Origin: Platycnemis pennipes | Lineage: Eukaryota > Arthropoda > Insecta > Odonata > Platycnemididae | DNA length: 64,000 nt | Reading direction: 5' to 3' | NCBI GenBank assembly: GCA_933228895.1 | Contig: OW121856.1 | Location: forward strand, 21,531,805-21,595,804 | In this document: positions 23,201 to 34,410 of the stretch, one piece after another | How positions within the stretch are numbered: the stretch's first letter is position 1 | Layout of the letters: each line of letters begins with the position of its first letter | Position numbers and translations under genes: made by a program | The notes under the pieces: model-generated | Database searches by the model: none | Seen by the model: the letters and a program-made list of their open reading frames with translations, nothing else | What the model was told of the DNA's origin: nothing

Positions 23201-23912
23201 TAGTGTGTACACAGCTGAACTATTCGCCATGAAGATGGCACTTGAAACTCTATGTGACGAAGGTGGTTCCTTTGTTATATGCACCGATTCCCAGAGTTCC
23301 TTACATTCAATTTCCGGTTTTTCGCTCATGCACCCAATCATTCAGGATATGCATTCCTCCCTGCTGTCTCTCAGCAGAAAGGGAGTACTTGTTTGGTTCC
23401 TTTGGGTCCCGGGGCATGTGGGAATAGCCGGAAATGAAAAGGTAGACGCTTTGGCCAAAGAAGCTCTGAACGAGAAGGAGTGTAAGTCCACGCTGGTAAC
23501 ATACGAGGACCTACAATCTTGCCTGAGACAGATAGTCCTAGGGCAGTGGAAGGAATATTGGCGCAACACACATAATAATAAACTCCGCGACATCAAGCCG
23601 GGTACGTCAGTGTGGCCCTCTTCCGTCAGGAATAGCCGAAGAGAGGAAGTTGTCATCACACGTTTGAGGATAGGGCATTGCCCTCTGACCCACTCATTCC
23701 TCTTCACGGAAGAGAAACAACCACCTCAGTGTGATGACTGCAACTGTCCTCTCAGCGTTCGGCATATCCTGACGGAGTGTGACAAATACCGTGACGCGCG
23801 AAGGCGGTTAAACTTAGGGGGAGACCTAAAATCCGTCCTAGGAGACGACCCTAATGTTATAAGCCGAGTTATCAAATTTCTGAAAGAGACGGGACTATTC
23901 AGAAAAATATAA
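20211..23912 (+). pseudogene. I-type LINE ORF2: endonuclease, reverse transcriptase, RNase H (one stop)
   Basis: The replication enzyme of the LINE: it nicks target DNA and copies the element RNA at the nick. The frame is 1,233 codons, interrupted only by TAG at 21810-21812. Copy 2 has TGG there, so it is a single Trp-to-stop change. Endonuclease motifs: WNCNGF, LQETHF, GDFNAHD, AIDLCI, GSDHFPL. Reverse transcriptase: SYRPISLTS, VFFDLEKAYDRVW, GVPQGSVLSVTLF, LFVDDLAIF (FVDD catalytic box). RNase H: VYTDGSKSESA, YTAELFAMKMAL, VICTDSQSSL, WVPGHVGIAGNEKVD, so all catalytic acids are present. The C-terminus has a Cys/His motif (QCDDC...RHILTEC). An RNase H after the RT places it in the I/R1/LOA/Ingi group of LINEs. 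Alternative start: ATG at 20223. Confidence 0.95.
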
Positions 23913-24105
23913 CTCACCCTTTTTTTTAATAATAAATCACTGTATTCAATTTTTTAATAAGTGCCATAACTATGATAGACAATTTTTATTATTATTACTG
24001 TTACATTTATAAATTTTACTACTAAGAATGGATAGTGGTGCAAAATGACCTAGCCGTCGACGCACCCTACAAGTTCTAAACCTACCTACCTACCTCCACG
24101 TCCGT

Positions 24106-24692
24106 ATCTTTTTCCTAGCAATGTTTTGCGAGATGTGGTGTAAGATGGTTTCCTTGATAACACATGATGTTGCCTAATCATAGTGAAATTCGGCTGTCTC
24201 GTATGTATCACTAAATCCATCACTGCAGTTGACATTTGTTTGGAAAAGGTATTAAGATCTTCAAAACAGCACCTTTAAACGTTACTCATCCAAGGGAATA
24301 TCCGTGGCTGAGGATTACTGTATAAATTATAATTCATTAAGTTTGTTTTCGTATTCTTTTGCGACGTAAGTGGTGGTGTAGTGTTATTTTCAGGCTAATG
24401 CTATTTTTGTCAAAGAGCCTTAATAATGACAGACCACCCATTTTAATTAAAAAAATATTAATGAGATTTTAAGTATGGTTTTTGACGGCCCTGTGATCTA
24501 TTCATTTTTTCTTAAGATGTGCCTAATATTTACGGTAATGGCGTATATTTTTTAAAAGTTTTATATTAAGAGGGTAATGCACTCTTATAAATAAAACTTT
24601 TGTTTTTACGGCCCTGTCATCTTTTTTTTCTTAGGATACGCATAGTATTTGTAGTACTGAGCTACATTAAAAAAAAAAAAAGTTTTTCACTA
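24106..24692. other. Intron 4, right part: nothing recognised
   Basis: AT-rich with poly(A)/poly(T) runs; no open frame of note. Confidence 0.4.
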
Positions 24693-25015
24693 CCGTATTA
24701 ACCCGTGTAAGCCGCGCACGTTTTTTTCCGAGACCCCGGTGAAAATAGGTGCAGCTTTTACGAACACTCCGGATTTTTTTGTAGGCCGCTTACGTTTTTC
24801 TATTGCAGATTTTTTCCTCAATTCCCATTTCTTGGTTTTAAACTTATTCCTGTATCTTTAATTTTAATTAAAGTGCGTGTTTTCAGGTTAAGACGAAAAG
24901 TGGGAGGCTCAAGGGAAAAATCTTAATTTCGGACGAAAATATTTTTTTTCCTCGCGCACCTACCCAAAAATGGAGGTTCACGCATATACGTTTCGGGTTA
25001 CCCGAGTGAATACGG
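24693..25015. mobile_element. 323-bp MITE with CCGTATT-type terminal inverted repeats
   Basis: The ends are CCGTATTAACCCGTGTAA and, reversed, CCGTATTCACTCGGGTAA (15 of 18 match), flanked by TA on both sides (24691-24692, 25016-25017). There is no coding capacity. TA duplication suggests mobilisation by a Tc1/mariner/pogo-type transposase; the ends differ from the Tigger at 46041. It stops 54 bp before the acceptor of the last MAM exon. Confidence 0.75.
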
Positions 25016-25069
25016 TAATAGGTTCATGCAGATTGCAAAAAAAACCTAATTTTATTCCTGATTTGTTAG

Positions 25070-25521
25070 GGGTGGCGTCCATCACGCCGAGGTGGTTTTT
25101 CCCGACGACCGCTAGCAGCCATCGGCCCGTCTCTCAACCTAACGCATCACTCTCGACCGGCCATGTCTGGAGGACGTCGAGCTCTGGGACGCCGAAACAG
25201 GTGGGGACGACGCCGAGGACGACGTCGAGGACGCCGGAGCCCTCCGCACGGCCTTTCGAAGCCACGGACTTGGGGGCGGGGGCGACGACGGTAGCGGAGC
25301 CCGCCACCACCGGTGTTCCCCGGGCGGCCATATGGTCATCCGTGGCGGCCGCGGTGCTGCTACTGCTTCTTGTGGTGACGGTGGTCATCCGCCGACTGGC
25401 CAGTAGGCGCAAGGCGAAGCAACGAGAAGGAGGGGACGGCGACTCTGATGTGCGATACCTCACTTCGGACGAGGAGCACCTGGACTTCAGCCTGCAGAGG
25501 GCGGTGTGCGAGGACATGTGA
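25070..25521 (+). CDS. MAM-domain membrane protein, terminal exon E (stalk, TM helix, tail)
   Basis: Acceptor atttgttag ends at 25069; the stop is TGA at 25519-25521. The phase matches exon D. The exon is markedly GC-rich compared with its surroundings. Its 149 residues comprise a Ser/Thr/Pro-rich stalk (about 1-84, one NAS sequon), a transmembrane helix (about 85-106, around AAAVLLLLLVVTVVI), a basic stop-transfer RRLASRRKAKQR and an acidic 43-residue tail ending LQRAVCEDM, with VRYLTSDEE and no kinase or phosphatase domain. With the MAM exons this predicts a type I single-pass cell-surface protein, possibly in adhesion. The tail is not one I recognise. An in-frame ATG at 24970 lies in the MITE and is not a real start. 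Confidence 0.8.
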
Positions 25522-26830
25522 CAGGGGTTCTACGATTGTCGGGAGGACTGGGTTTTCCTCGGTTGGAGCCCAAAGGGTTTCGACGAGGGGACCGCACCCC
25601 GACCCCCTCGGACCGCTTGTTGAGAGATGACCTATGATTCCCCCCTTTGTGGAGATAGCGAGGGTGAATCGGTGCAAACACAAAACATTCCACTCTGGTC
25701 TGAACGTGGTTCACAGGTCAGTGATAGAACCAAACTCTCTTCTAGTGTTATTAATTTCATTTGTGTCATCGGAGTGTGGACTACCTTCAAGTAGCTTTTA
25801 ATGTGGCCACAGGTATTGTTCTAGACTATCTTAGTTTTGCATCCAAATGGGTGGCTGGGAACAATCTTACAAAGCCACACAATGTCTTCTTATGCTTAGA
25901 AAATACCATCCAGCAGGGTTAGATGACAATATCAGGAAAAGAGTTCCCTGGCCATATATCTCTCGGTTGCAAACTAGGAATCTCTGCAAGCCTTCAAAAA
26001 ACTTTACCAATTTTTGATATCCTTCCTAGAATGGAATTCTGGGTTGGAGTGTACAAATCAAGAAAACTGTTTGGCTGAGCATCTCTGGCATTTGTATTCT
26101 AAGTGTCATCTCACCCATGTGAACCTACAAGTCTATTCTGACATCCTTATAAATGTGTACACTTGTCTAACAGACAAGATTAACTAATGACTGTCATTTT
26201 GGAAACAAAATGAAAAGGAGAGAGACTGCACTATTTAAGATAAATGATAGCTCTCTAACTAGATTTTAAGGATCTATTTTGATGGTAACAGTTATGCACA
26301 TGGTGTTCACAGTGAAAGAAAATATATCTAGGAGTTATTTATATGACTATAATGGCTTTTAAATAATGATTTAGGTGTACATAGTAATGTGATAATATTA
26401 CTGTGATTGGTAATAACTTCAAACTTCAGTGAAAGGCTTGGGAATATTGAACCAGTACTGTGTAGCATTCAAGTGCTTGTACCTCCATCATCAACAACAG
26501 ATATCTAGGTATTGTAATTTTCAGTATGCTGGATGAGATTTTATGATTTTCTGGGAAACGTTGTGATTTCTAATACTTAATGTATTTTTATTTCCTAATG
26601 GCTAAATACAAATATTTTATTTTTGCTGCATTGGATTAATTTAGTCTGTAATTTTATTTAGTTGTTAGTGATGAATGTTTAGGATTTTAATCATCAATTT
26701 TACTCATCAAAATTCATGAGGAAAAATTTTTCCTTTTGTTTTGTTAAAACTTGTCCGATCTCATGTTATTCATCCCTGACGGAGCAATACTTGTAAGCAC
26801 ACTAAAGAGGAAATAAACCAAAAAACATAT
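25522..26830 (+). other. Probable 3' UTR of the MAM-domain gene
   Basis: Sequence after the stop codon falls from GC-rich to AT-rich with no further coding signal. A poly(A) signal AATAAA is at 26812-26817. The copia remnant begins just beyond, near 26955. Earlier cleavage sites are possible. Confidence 0.5.
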
Positions 26831-26954
26831 CAACTAACTGTTATTATGCTGATCTGTGTATTTATGCATGCCACAAATATTATTGATGGAAAACTCCAGT
26901 AAGATGTAAAAAGTTATTCATTCCAAGTTTTAATGACTAAGGGAGACTGTATAA

Positions 26955-27300
26955 GTATACTTAAATGTCAGTTAAAATGTCAGCAACCATTCTCTCTGTT
27001 GGGAGATATGCAAGGTGAACCACTTCAATGATTCACTTGCTGTATATAATGATAGCACATTTCTATATGCTTTGTACGATTGTGAAAAACAGGATACTGG
27101 CAATTTTTATCATACTCTGATTATCAACAAATATAGTGACTAGTTCATGTCTTTCTATTATTTCAGACAGAAAACTCTTTGAATATACAGCGTCCCTGAC
27201 TCCTTCTAATATTGACATGTACTCTGCCTCTGTAATAGCTGATCGTAGGTTTTCACAGCATGGATGATGTCCAGTTGTGTCTTTCAGTAGCAGCTGCGTA
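26955..27300 (-). pseudogene. Copia (Ty1-type) element, RNase H and C-terminus
   Basis: On the minus strand, AITEAEYMSILEGVRDAVYS and VTIFVDNQSMIKIA match the TEAEYMA...EDNQS RNase H motifs of Ty1/copia polyproteins. After a frameshift near 27115 the end of pol follows (NRTKHIEMCYHYIQQV, then PTERMVADILT). It continues the coding of the fragment at 28658-28899; the Penelope element lies between. No LTR was identified after it. Confidence 0.85.
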
Positions 27301-27389
27301 ACAGGCATGGTCATCCGAGCTTTCACACCCATTTCAGTGCATGTCATCTGGGAAATAATAATTATAGAGAAGCAATGATGCTGGTATTT

Positions 27390-28640
27390 ATGGAGGGTGC
27401 CATGTCCCCCCTCCCCATATCTCTTGGCCTTGGCTGGTTGCCGTTCTCTTCCACCGCCCCCCGCTGCTGACCTCAGTGAGTGGTGAGGGTCGTTCACCTA
27501 GGAAGAGTTTCTTCCAGACCGCGTTGAGTCGAATGCCATCATCTCTGTTGAAGTTTTCCGGCCTGTTCTCAATTTCGACAGCCTCTTGAATGAATCGGGA
27601 AAAGTATGATTTTTCCCTCGAGATAACCTTTGTCTCCTCGGTCAAGATCTGGTGGTCCTCTCCCGAAAGGGAATGGTCTGCAACTGCCGTATTCTTTTCT
27701 GTTGCCACGCAGGATTGCTCCCTGATGTTCCTTTACTCGGCACGCCACTGACATTCCACTTTGCTCTATGTACACTTTACCGCATGCGCACGGTATTTTG
27801 TATACTCCTTCTGTGTGAAGGGGGTGAAGCCGGTCCTTCGTGGGTGGTAGTATATCTTTGGTTTTCATCAATGTGCCGAACTGCATCTCTATGCCAGCTT
27901 TCCCAAGTGTCCAGGAAATGCATTCGGAAGATCTGGCGACGTATGGAATAATAGCATACCCTTTCGGTTTCGGAAGGTTGTTTTTGGGAAATCTTGGCTC
28001 CATCTTCAAGTGTCTCCTCATGAACGACTCCGAATACCCATTTCCGACGAGAGCAGCAACCATATGTGACTCCTTGTCTTTTAGAGCAGTGTTCTCGCGC
28101 ATCACTCTGGCCCTGTGCATTAGGGTTTTAACTAATGCCGCTTTTTGCCTTGGATGGTGGTGGGAGGTTGCATGGAGATACCGATCCGTGTGAGTTTTCT
28201 TTCTGTAGACGGAATGCCGCAGAGATCCATTGTCTCCTTTCTTCACCAAAACATCTAAAAATGGTAGGGTCCCATTCTCCTCCATCTCCATGGTGAATTG
28301 GATGGAAGGATGTATTGAGTTGATTTCTCTCTTGAAAACTTGTAATTTTTCCCTCCCATGGGGCCAAATGACGAATGTATTGTCGACGTAGCGTAGCCAG
28401 CAGGTTGGTCGGAGGCTGCAGGATGGCAGAGCATCTTCTTTAAAATGCTCCATAAAGAGATTGGCTACAACCAGAGAGAGAGGGCTTCCCATGGCTGCTC
28501 CATCCTTTTGTTCATAGAATTGGCCCTCCCAGAGGAAGTAATTGCTCCTCAGGCAGAAGTCAACCATTTTGGAGAAATCAGCTGGTATCCCAAATGAAAT
28601 CATTTTTTTAGGGTCTACAGAGCCCTTGATTGGACCCATC
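27390..28640 (-). pseudogene. Penelope-like element 1: reverse transcriptase plus GIY-YIG nuclease
   Basis: The long frame 28639-27569 starts inside the RT. Motifs include GAAMGSPLSLVVANLFMEHF (RT box B) and LRYVDNTFVIW, where the usual YVDDTF active site reads YVDNTF. Then comes PFLDVLVKK, and a GIY-YIG nuclease (GVYKIPCACGKVYIEQSG) in which YIG has become YIE. A frameshift near 27580-27650 moves the C-terminal nuclease part (HSLSGEDHQILTEETKVI...NFNRDDGIRL) to another frame. Penelope elements copy RNA at nicked DNA using this nuclease; both catalytic centres here carry a damaging change. Its 5' junction is a TTAG tetrad (28641-28656). It interrupts a copia gene. Confidence 0.92.
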
Positions 28641-28657
28641 TAACTAACTAACTAACT

Positions 28658-28899
28658 TGAACACATACCATGTAAATAATATTTTGTCAATTGAACAATT
28701 AGCAAAATAAGCATCACTTAGACCTACAAGATCCTCACTTGTCTTTCTAAACACAGGACTATAATCAGATGTGCCTTTTAAATATCTTAAATTTCTTTTG
28801 GCACTCTGCCAGTGTTCAATGTTATGTTTAACATTAAACTGGCTTAAATAGGTATCAGCGTAGACTATGTATATCCGGTCTAGAGTACATTAATGAACC
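28658..28899 (-). pseudogene. Copia (Ty1-type) element, RT end and RNase H start
   Basis: Minus-strand motifs: GSLMYSRPDIHS (usual GSLMYL-x(n)-RPDI), YLSQFN, EHWQSAKRNLRYLKGTSDY, VGLSDAYFANCSIDK and WYVFK. These are the typical copia block between RT and RNase H. The next conserved piece (TEAEYM) lies at about 27230, beyond the Penelope insertion. On the other side the coding stops exactly where I-type LINE copy 2 begins (28900/28901). Confidence 0.88.
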
Positions 28900-28900
28900 T

Positions 28901-29560
28901 ACCCCCTGCGGGTAGGGGGATTGAGAATACTCCTGCAGTATCCCTGCTTGCTGTAAGAGGCGACTAAAAGGGCGGGGAGACAACCCGGAAAACAAACCCA
29001 GAGCCAGCAAGGGTTGAGCCCGGATAGTATTGTGGGTCATCCGTCTGTGTGCGGCCACACCACCTGGCCTGTGATCCACCCGCATGGTTGCCATGTGCGG
29101 AGACCCTTAAGGAGGAGAAGGGGATCCTGAAGGGTGAGGTCCATGGTTCCCAGCCGAGTGTCGGATGCTCGGTATGGACTACGAGCCAATACCCTCTTTG
29201 GCCCCAGATTCACTGTAAGTGGGCGGCCGGGAGCTAGTCACTCCCGGTCAATCGGCTTCAGTCGCATTTGCATTCTGGTAGTGAGTGCAGAGGTGTCAAG
29301 GGTCTTCCTAGGGTGGTTGGAGGTGTACTACTGGTTGGTGGGCCAGTGCATTGAAGACCTAACCTGAAGAAGACAACCGAATTTTTAGTTAAAGGTTTTA
29401 TTGATGTCACGGACATGACACTTAATTCTGAGGGAATTCGTGCTACCCACTGTGGCACGAATACCCACATGGTGGGGAGTTCAGCGGATGAAATTTAGAA
29501 TTGGTATTGTGGATAATATCCTTCCACCAATTAAATGATCTCACCTGGACAATGTCCAGT
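28901..29560 (+). promoter_or_regulatory. 5' leader of I-type LINE copy 2
   Basis: Aligned by eye with 15559-16140 throughout (GAGAATACTCCTGCAGTATCCCTGC, GGAGACCCTTAAGGAGGAG, GTGTCGGATGCTCGG, GTTGGTGGGCCAGTGCA). It holds hairpins CTACCC-CCTGC-GGGTAG and ATACT-CCTGC-AGTAT. No long frame is conserved. Confidence 0.6.
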
Positions 29561-30680
29561 GGACATGGGAGTGGGAGAAAGTAGTATAAGCGGAAGTAAA
29601 CACTTCCTCATTATGAGATGTTTGAAGGAGGGGTGAGATCTCTGCCAAGGTTTCCCCATTCCTTATAAGAAAAGTCATGTCGGCATTGACATTTGGTGAC
29701 ATTAAGTCAGCAAAAAAGCTGAGGGATGGCACCTTGCTAATTGAAACGGCAAACGTAGCACAGAGCGAGAAACTGATGGCTATGGATAGATTCCATGACT
29801 TTCCAGTGAAAGTAGAGGTTCACCATACATTGAATACCTGTCGGGGAGTAATTAGTCACTTTGACCTCCTCCATGTAGAAGTCGATGAAATTAAGAGAGA
29901 AATGGCCTCTCAAGGTGTGAGCGATGTCCGTCAACTTACTACAAGGCAAAATGGCATAGTGATTAATACTACACCCGTGGTTTTGACCTTTGGATGTGAA
30001 AAGCTCCCCGATAAGGTATTCATTGGCTATGAGTCAGTACCAGTGAGGCCTTTTATTCCAGCTCCCATGCGCAGCTTCCAGTGCCAGCACTTCGGCCACA
30101 TTGCCACACAATGTGAGGGCAAGGCCACCTGCCCACGCTGTGGCCTGGATACGCCTGAGGGAGAAGACTGTGTGAAAGATACACACCGTGTTAACTGTGA
30201 GGGTGCACACCCAGTGTACTCTCGCAAATGTCCGAAAATTCTGGAAGAAAGGAAAGTCATGGAAATAAAGACCCTGGTAAAAATAACGTATTTTGAGGTG
30301 AGGAAAAAATGTAGGGCATTGGCTGCTCCCATCTTTTCCCACTCATTTACCTCAGTTTCCATAACAGCAGGCCCTAAATCCACTATAGCTATGCAAATGG
30401 AAAATAGTGAAAAATTAATTAAAGTAGCGCCAAAAGGTCGGCTAAAACCTTGTCACTGGCTCATAAAGTGACCAATAGTGCTGTGGGTTCTCCCAAGAAG
30501 AATCCCATTACAAATAATCCCGCAAACGCCAGTAACTTGTGTGAAAAGATACCACCCCCTGATGCATCCAGTGTGTCTAAGCCTGGACAGCCGGAATGTA
30601 TGGAGAAAGATGAAAGTCTCTCTGAGACAGAAGTCCTCCTCGCAAAACAGTCGGGGATAAGGTGTCGGATTAGGCGTTGA
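29560..30680 (+). pseudogene. I-type LINE ORF1 (gag-like, CCHC), copy 2
   Basis: The main open block is 29677-30471, followed by a frameshift to 30450-30680. Shared with copy 1: SAKKLRDGTLLIET, VRPFIPAPMRSFQCQHFGHI, TCPRCGLD, AHPVYSRKCPKILEERKVME. In the first zinc knuckle the leading Cys is Ser (SFQCQHFGHIATQC versus CYNCQRFGH in copy 1), so that knuckle is broken; the second pair TCPRC is kept. The C-terminus is LSETEVL...CRIRR. It is an RNA-binding protein of the LINE particle in intact copies. Confidence 0.88.
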
Positions 30681-30745
30681 TCCTCACGTTGCACGGATAG
30701 CTCGATCATAGCATAATTTTATTTTTATATTTTATACTATTAAAT

Positions 30746-33700
30746 ATGGCTTTCATCTTGCAGTGGAACTGCAATGGATATTACTGGCATAAGGAGGAGA
30801 TGACCCTTTTAATTCATGATTTTAACCCTTTTTGTATCTGTCTCCAAGAGACACATTTTAAGAGGATGGACAAGGGCATTTTAAAAGGTTTTAACGGTTT
30901 TAGATTTGACGACACCAGTGGCTGTTTATGTTCGGGAGGCCCTTTACACCTCCCAAGTACAGCTTAACACACCGTTTCAGGTGGTAACCGTGCATGCCCC
31001 GGAACCGATGACATTGTGCAATGTTTATCTCCCGGAGGCTGTACCGGTAACTTATTTTAACTTGGATGCACTTGTCCATCAACTCCCGAAGCCTTACATT
31101 TTATTAGTAGATGTTAAAGCCCATGACACCCTGTGGGGGAGTTCTAAGAGACAGTGCGGCTGAAGAGGTCGTGTTTTAGCCAATTTTATTTTAGATTTTA
31201 ACTTGATTTTATTGAACAATGGGGAGAAAACCCATTTTAATGCTTTTAATGGTCAGTACTCTGCAATTGACGTGTGCATTGCATCAAGCAGTTTGATTAA
31301 ATAGATTGAAATATCCATGCATAATGATTTGTGTGGGAGCGATCATTTTCCCCTCTTAGTCAAAAGAGACCAAAATCTCATTTTGGATTATATTCGTCCA
31401 GTTAACTGGATTGTCCGGAAAGCTGACTAGTCTTATTTTAAAAAAGCATTTAATTATAACCATGATGAAACCTGTGACCCTATACTGAATATAGAGAGAT
31501 AGATGAATTGCCTGATTGAAAGCGCTAGGTGCAGTGTTCCTCGGTCAAAGGGCACCACACTGAGACCAGCAGTTCCATGGTGGAACGAGGAATGCAAAGT
31601 GGCAATTCGACGATGGAAGAAAGCGCTAAGAATTTTTAGCAAATACCCCTCAGAAAGGAATCTATCCTCATTCTGCCGCCTTGGAGCTAAAGCTTGACAG
31701 GTAGTAAGAGAGGCAAAAAAGGTCTCTTGGATGGAATTTGTATATGCTATAAACTGCTGAACTCTGCTTGCACAGGTTTGGAATATGGTGAGGAGCATAT
31801 CGGGGAGCCAGCAGCGACTTGGTTGAGGACATCTCCTTAAGGGCGGCAATAACGTGATAACATCTCCACCTGCTATTTGTGAGGCCTTTGGTCAATTATA
31901 CACCAAGGCAATTAGAGAGGAGAGTTGCCATCCACAACAATTGAGGCATAAGGAGTGCTACGAGTCTGTCCAGCTTACTTTTGAGTCACGTATGGTGGCA
32001 GATTACAATCTACCTTTCTCCCTGTGGGAACTAGGTTCAGCCATTGGTGACTCCCATGACACCACTCCAGGAATGGAACAGGTCCACAATGCCTTTCTGC
32101 GGAATCTTCTGGAAAAGGCATTTTTGGAGGTCCTTCGCACCCTCAACCAACTTTGGTCTGAGGGTAGCTTTCCACCATTCTGGCAGGAGTCAGCCAGTTC
32201 CAATCGTGAAACAGGGTAAAGAGACCACCTATCCAAAGAGCTATAGACCAATATCCCTCACCAGCTGCCTGTGCAAGGCAATGGAAAGAATGGTTAATCG
32301 GCAGCTCGTCTGGTGGCTGGAGCACCGAAACCTTCTTTCCGACATCCAGTGTGGATTTCGGCAGGGCCGCTCGACTATTGACCACCTAGTAAGAGCAGAC
32401 AATTTCATCCTGGAGGCCTTTCTCCTCCGCCAGCACATTGTAGGTGTCTTCTTTGACTTGGAGAGGGCATACGATGGAGTCTGGTGGAAGAAGATTCTAA
32501 TAGTTTTGAATCAATGGGGTCTGAGGGGTAACTTGCTCACCTTTATTGGAAACTTTTTAATAGATAGGGTTTTTAGGATTAAAATAGGCCATCATTTATC
32601 TGGTCAGTGTACCCAGGATAATGGAGTTCCACAGTGCTCCATACTGAGCGTCACGCAATTTGCAATCACAATAAACGAGGTGGCAAACTACATCAAACCA
32701 CCCATCATGGGATCACTCTTTGTGGATGACCTTGCCATATTCTGTAGGTCTTCCAAACTAGTTTCTGCCGGCAGATTATTGCAACTCACTATTAACAGGC
32801 TAGAAGACTGGTCCCGAGAAATGGATTTATGTTCTCATTTCAGAAAACGAAGTGCGTACATTTCTACTGCCCTAGGGGAATCTTTTTTCCACCAGTGCCG
32901 CAACTAGCTGGCAGAAATCTCCCTTATGTGAAATCTGTACAGTTGAAATGACTCTCGATTATAGACTGAATTGGTACCAACACACAGAGGCGTTAAGAAT
33001 TAAATCTCACAGGACATTAAACATTTTAAAATTTTTAAGCCATTCGGCATTGGGAGCAGACCGCAAAACGATGCTTCTGCTCTACGGATCACTTATTCAC
33101 TCTAGACTTGACTACGGCTCAGTAGTCTATTCCTCGGGCCATGAGTCATACATAAGACCTTTGACGACAATTCACAATGTGGGGTTACGGCTGTCCACTG
33201 GAGCCTACAGAACTAGTCCAGTTGTTAGCATTTATGCTGATCCTGGCGAACTGCCACTCTCGTGCTGGAGGAGTCTTTTAATGTGCATCTATGCTGTCAA
33301 AGTTCTTATCACAAAGGCTCATCCCTGTTTAAAAATTTTTTTTAAACCCAGATTTTTAGAAATTTTAACGCAAGGGCAAGGTCTACCAGGCCACTGGGAA
33401 TACGTTTTAAATATTTTATCGATAGCGCTCGCATTACGCTTCCAGAAGTTTGGGTATTCGAACCACCCACCATGGTTGATTCCAAGGCATAAAGTTTACT
33501 CTGCTCTAGATAGCCAGTGAAAGAATTGCACCACCGCATCGGAATATCAACAACTTCTCCGAGAATACTTAAGCTGTCACTCCGACCTTGTCCCTATGTA
33601 TACAGATTGCTCTAGGTCGAACACTGCATGTGCCTGCGCAGTCACCTCGGCCAATCATGGAGTCATCCAGGCCAGGCTAAATCCAATGTGTAGTTTGTAC

Positions 33701-34330
33701 ACTGCGGGAATTCCTGGCCATCAAGATGGCTCTGGATGGGATAAGAAGTTCTGGTGGCTCATATGCCATATGCACTGACTCCATGAGTTCCCTGGGTTCC
33801 ATTTCCTACTTTTTCCCCACGCACCCTATAGTTCAGGATATACAGTCCTCCCTTTTATCCCTTGAGAGGAAGGTAATTAATATCATGTTCGTTTGGTTTC
33901 CTGGGCATGTGGGATTTGCCGGAAACGAGAGGGCAGATATATTGGCAAAGTATGCCTTGCTTATCCCAGAACAAGCACGTGCCCTGGTATCTTGTGAAGA
34001 CCTCAATGTATGATATGCAAAGTAGTAAAAGAGCAATGGTACAATGCGTGGGTTAGAAGTTGGAGAGAAGTCGTAGTTACACACTTACGGATAGGGCACT
34101 GCACCCTGACCCACTCCTTTCTCTTCATGGAAGAGAAAATTCCTCCACGCTGTGAAGATTGCGACTCTCCTCTCCCTGTCCGGCTCCTCCTGATGGAGTG
34201 CGCTAAGCACTGGGTAGTGCGTAATAATCAGGGGAGGCCTAGAAAACATTCTCGGAGACGACCCTGCTCGCCTGAGTCGGGCGATTATATTCTTCAAAGA
34301 AATAGGCCTTTTAAACAAAATTTGATTCTG
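30746..34330 (+). pseudogene. I-type LINE ORF2, copy 2 (many frameshifts)
   Basis: Pieces in order: endonuclease (ILQWNCNGYYWHKE; LQETHFKRMD; GSDHFPLL after frameshifts, with GDFN altered to VDVKAHD); linker; RT (SYRPISLTSCLCKAMERM, VFFDLERAYDGVW, FVDDLAIFC); RNase H (MYTDCSRSNTACACAV with Gly replaced by Cys, CTDSMSSLGS, WFPGHVGFAGNERAD); and the C-terminal zinc region (RCEDCDSPLPVR). At least ten stops or frameshifts separate these blocks. It has TGG where copy 3 has its stop (about 32313), which shows the ancestral codon. Confidence 0.93.
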
Positions 34331-34410
34331 CCAGCTCTTTTATGGTTTTAATAAATTTTTTACGGTTTTAAAGGTAGTTGTTTCAGGCTTGATTTGGTGG
34401 AATATTATAA

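Larger units (their letters stand above)
20046..24094 (+). mobile_element. I-type LINE, copy 3 (young, 5'-truncated, near-intact ORF2)
   Basis: Bounded by an 11-bp direct repeat TCCACGTCCGT (20035-20045 and 24095-24105), the target-site duplication made by target-primed reverse transcription. It begins inside the last 27 codons of ORF1, keeps the whole of ORF2 (20211-23912), and ends in GCAAAATGACC...GCCGTCGACGCACCCT followed by a short CCTA-type tail. It sits in sense orientation in the last intron of the MAM gene. The perfect duplication and a single stop in 1,233 codons indicate recent insertion. Confidence 0.95.

Noticed and set aside
24970..25069. In-frame start codon upstream of the terminal MAM exon as the true gene start
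   Set aside because: The ATG and first codons lie in a MITE and intron; the splice acceptor and matching phase with exon D explain the exon better.
25134..25517. 127-codon minus-strand frame opposite MAM exon E
   Set aside because: A long antisense frame is expected opposite a GC-rich exon; the plus strand has the TM helix, splice site and stop.
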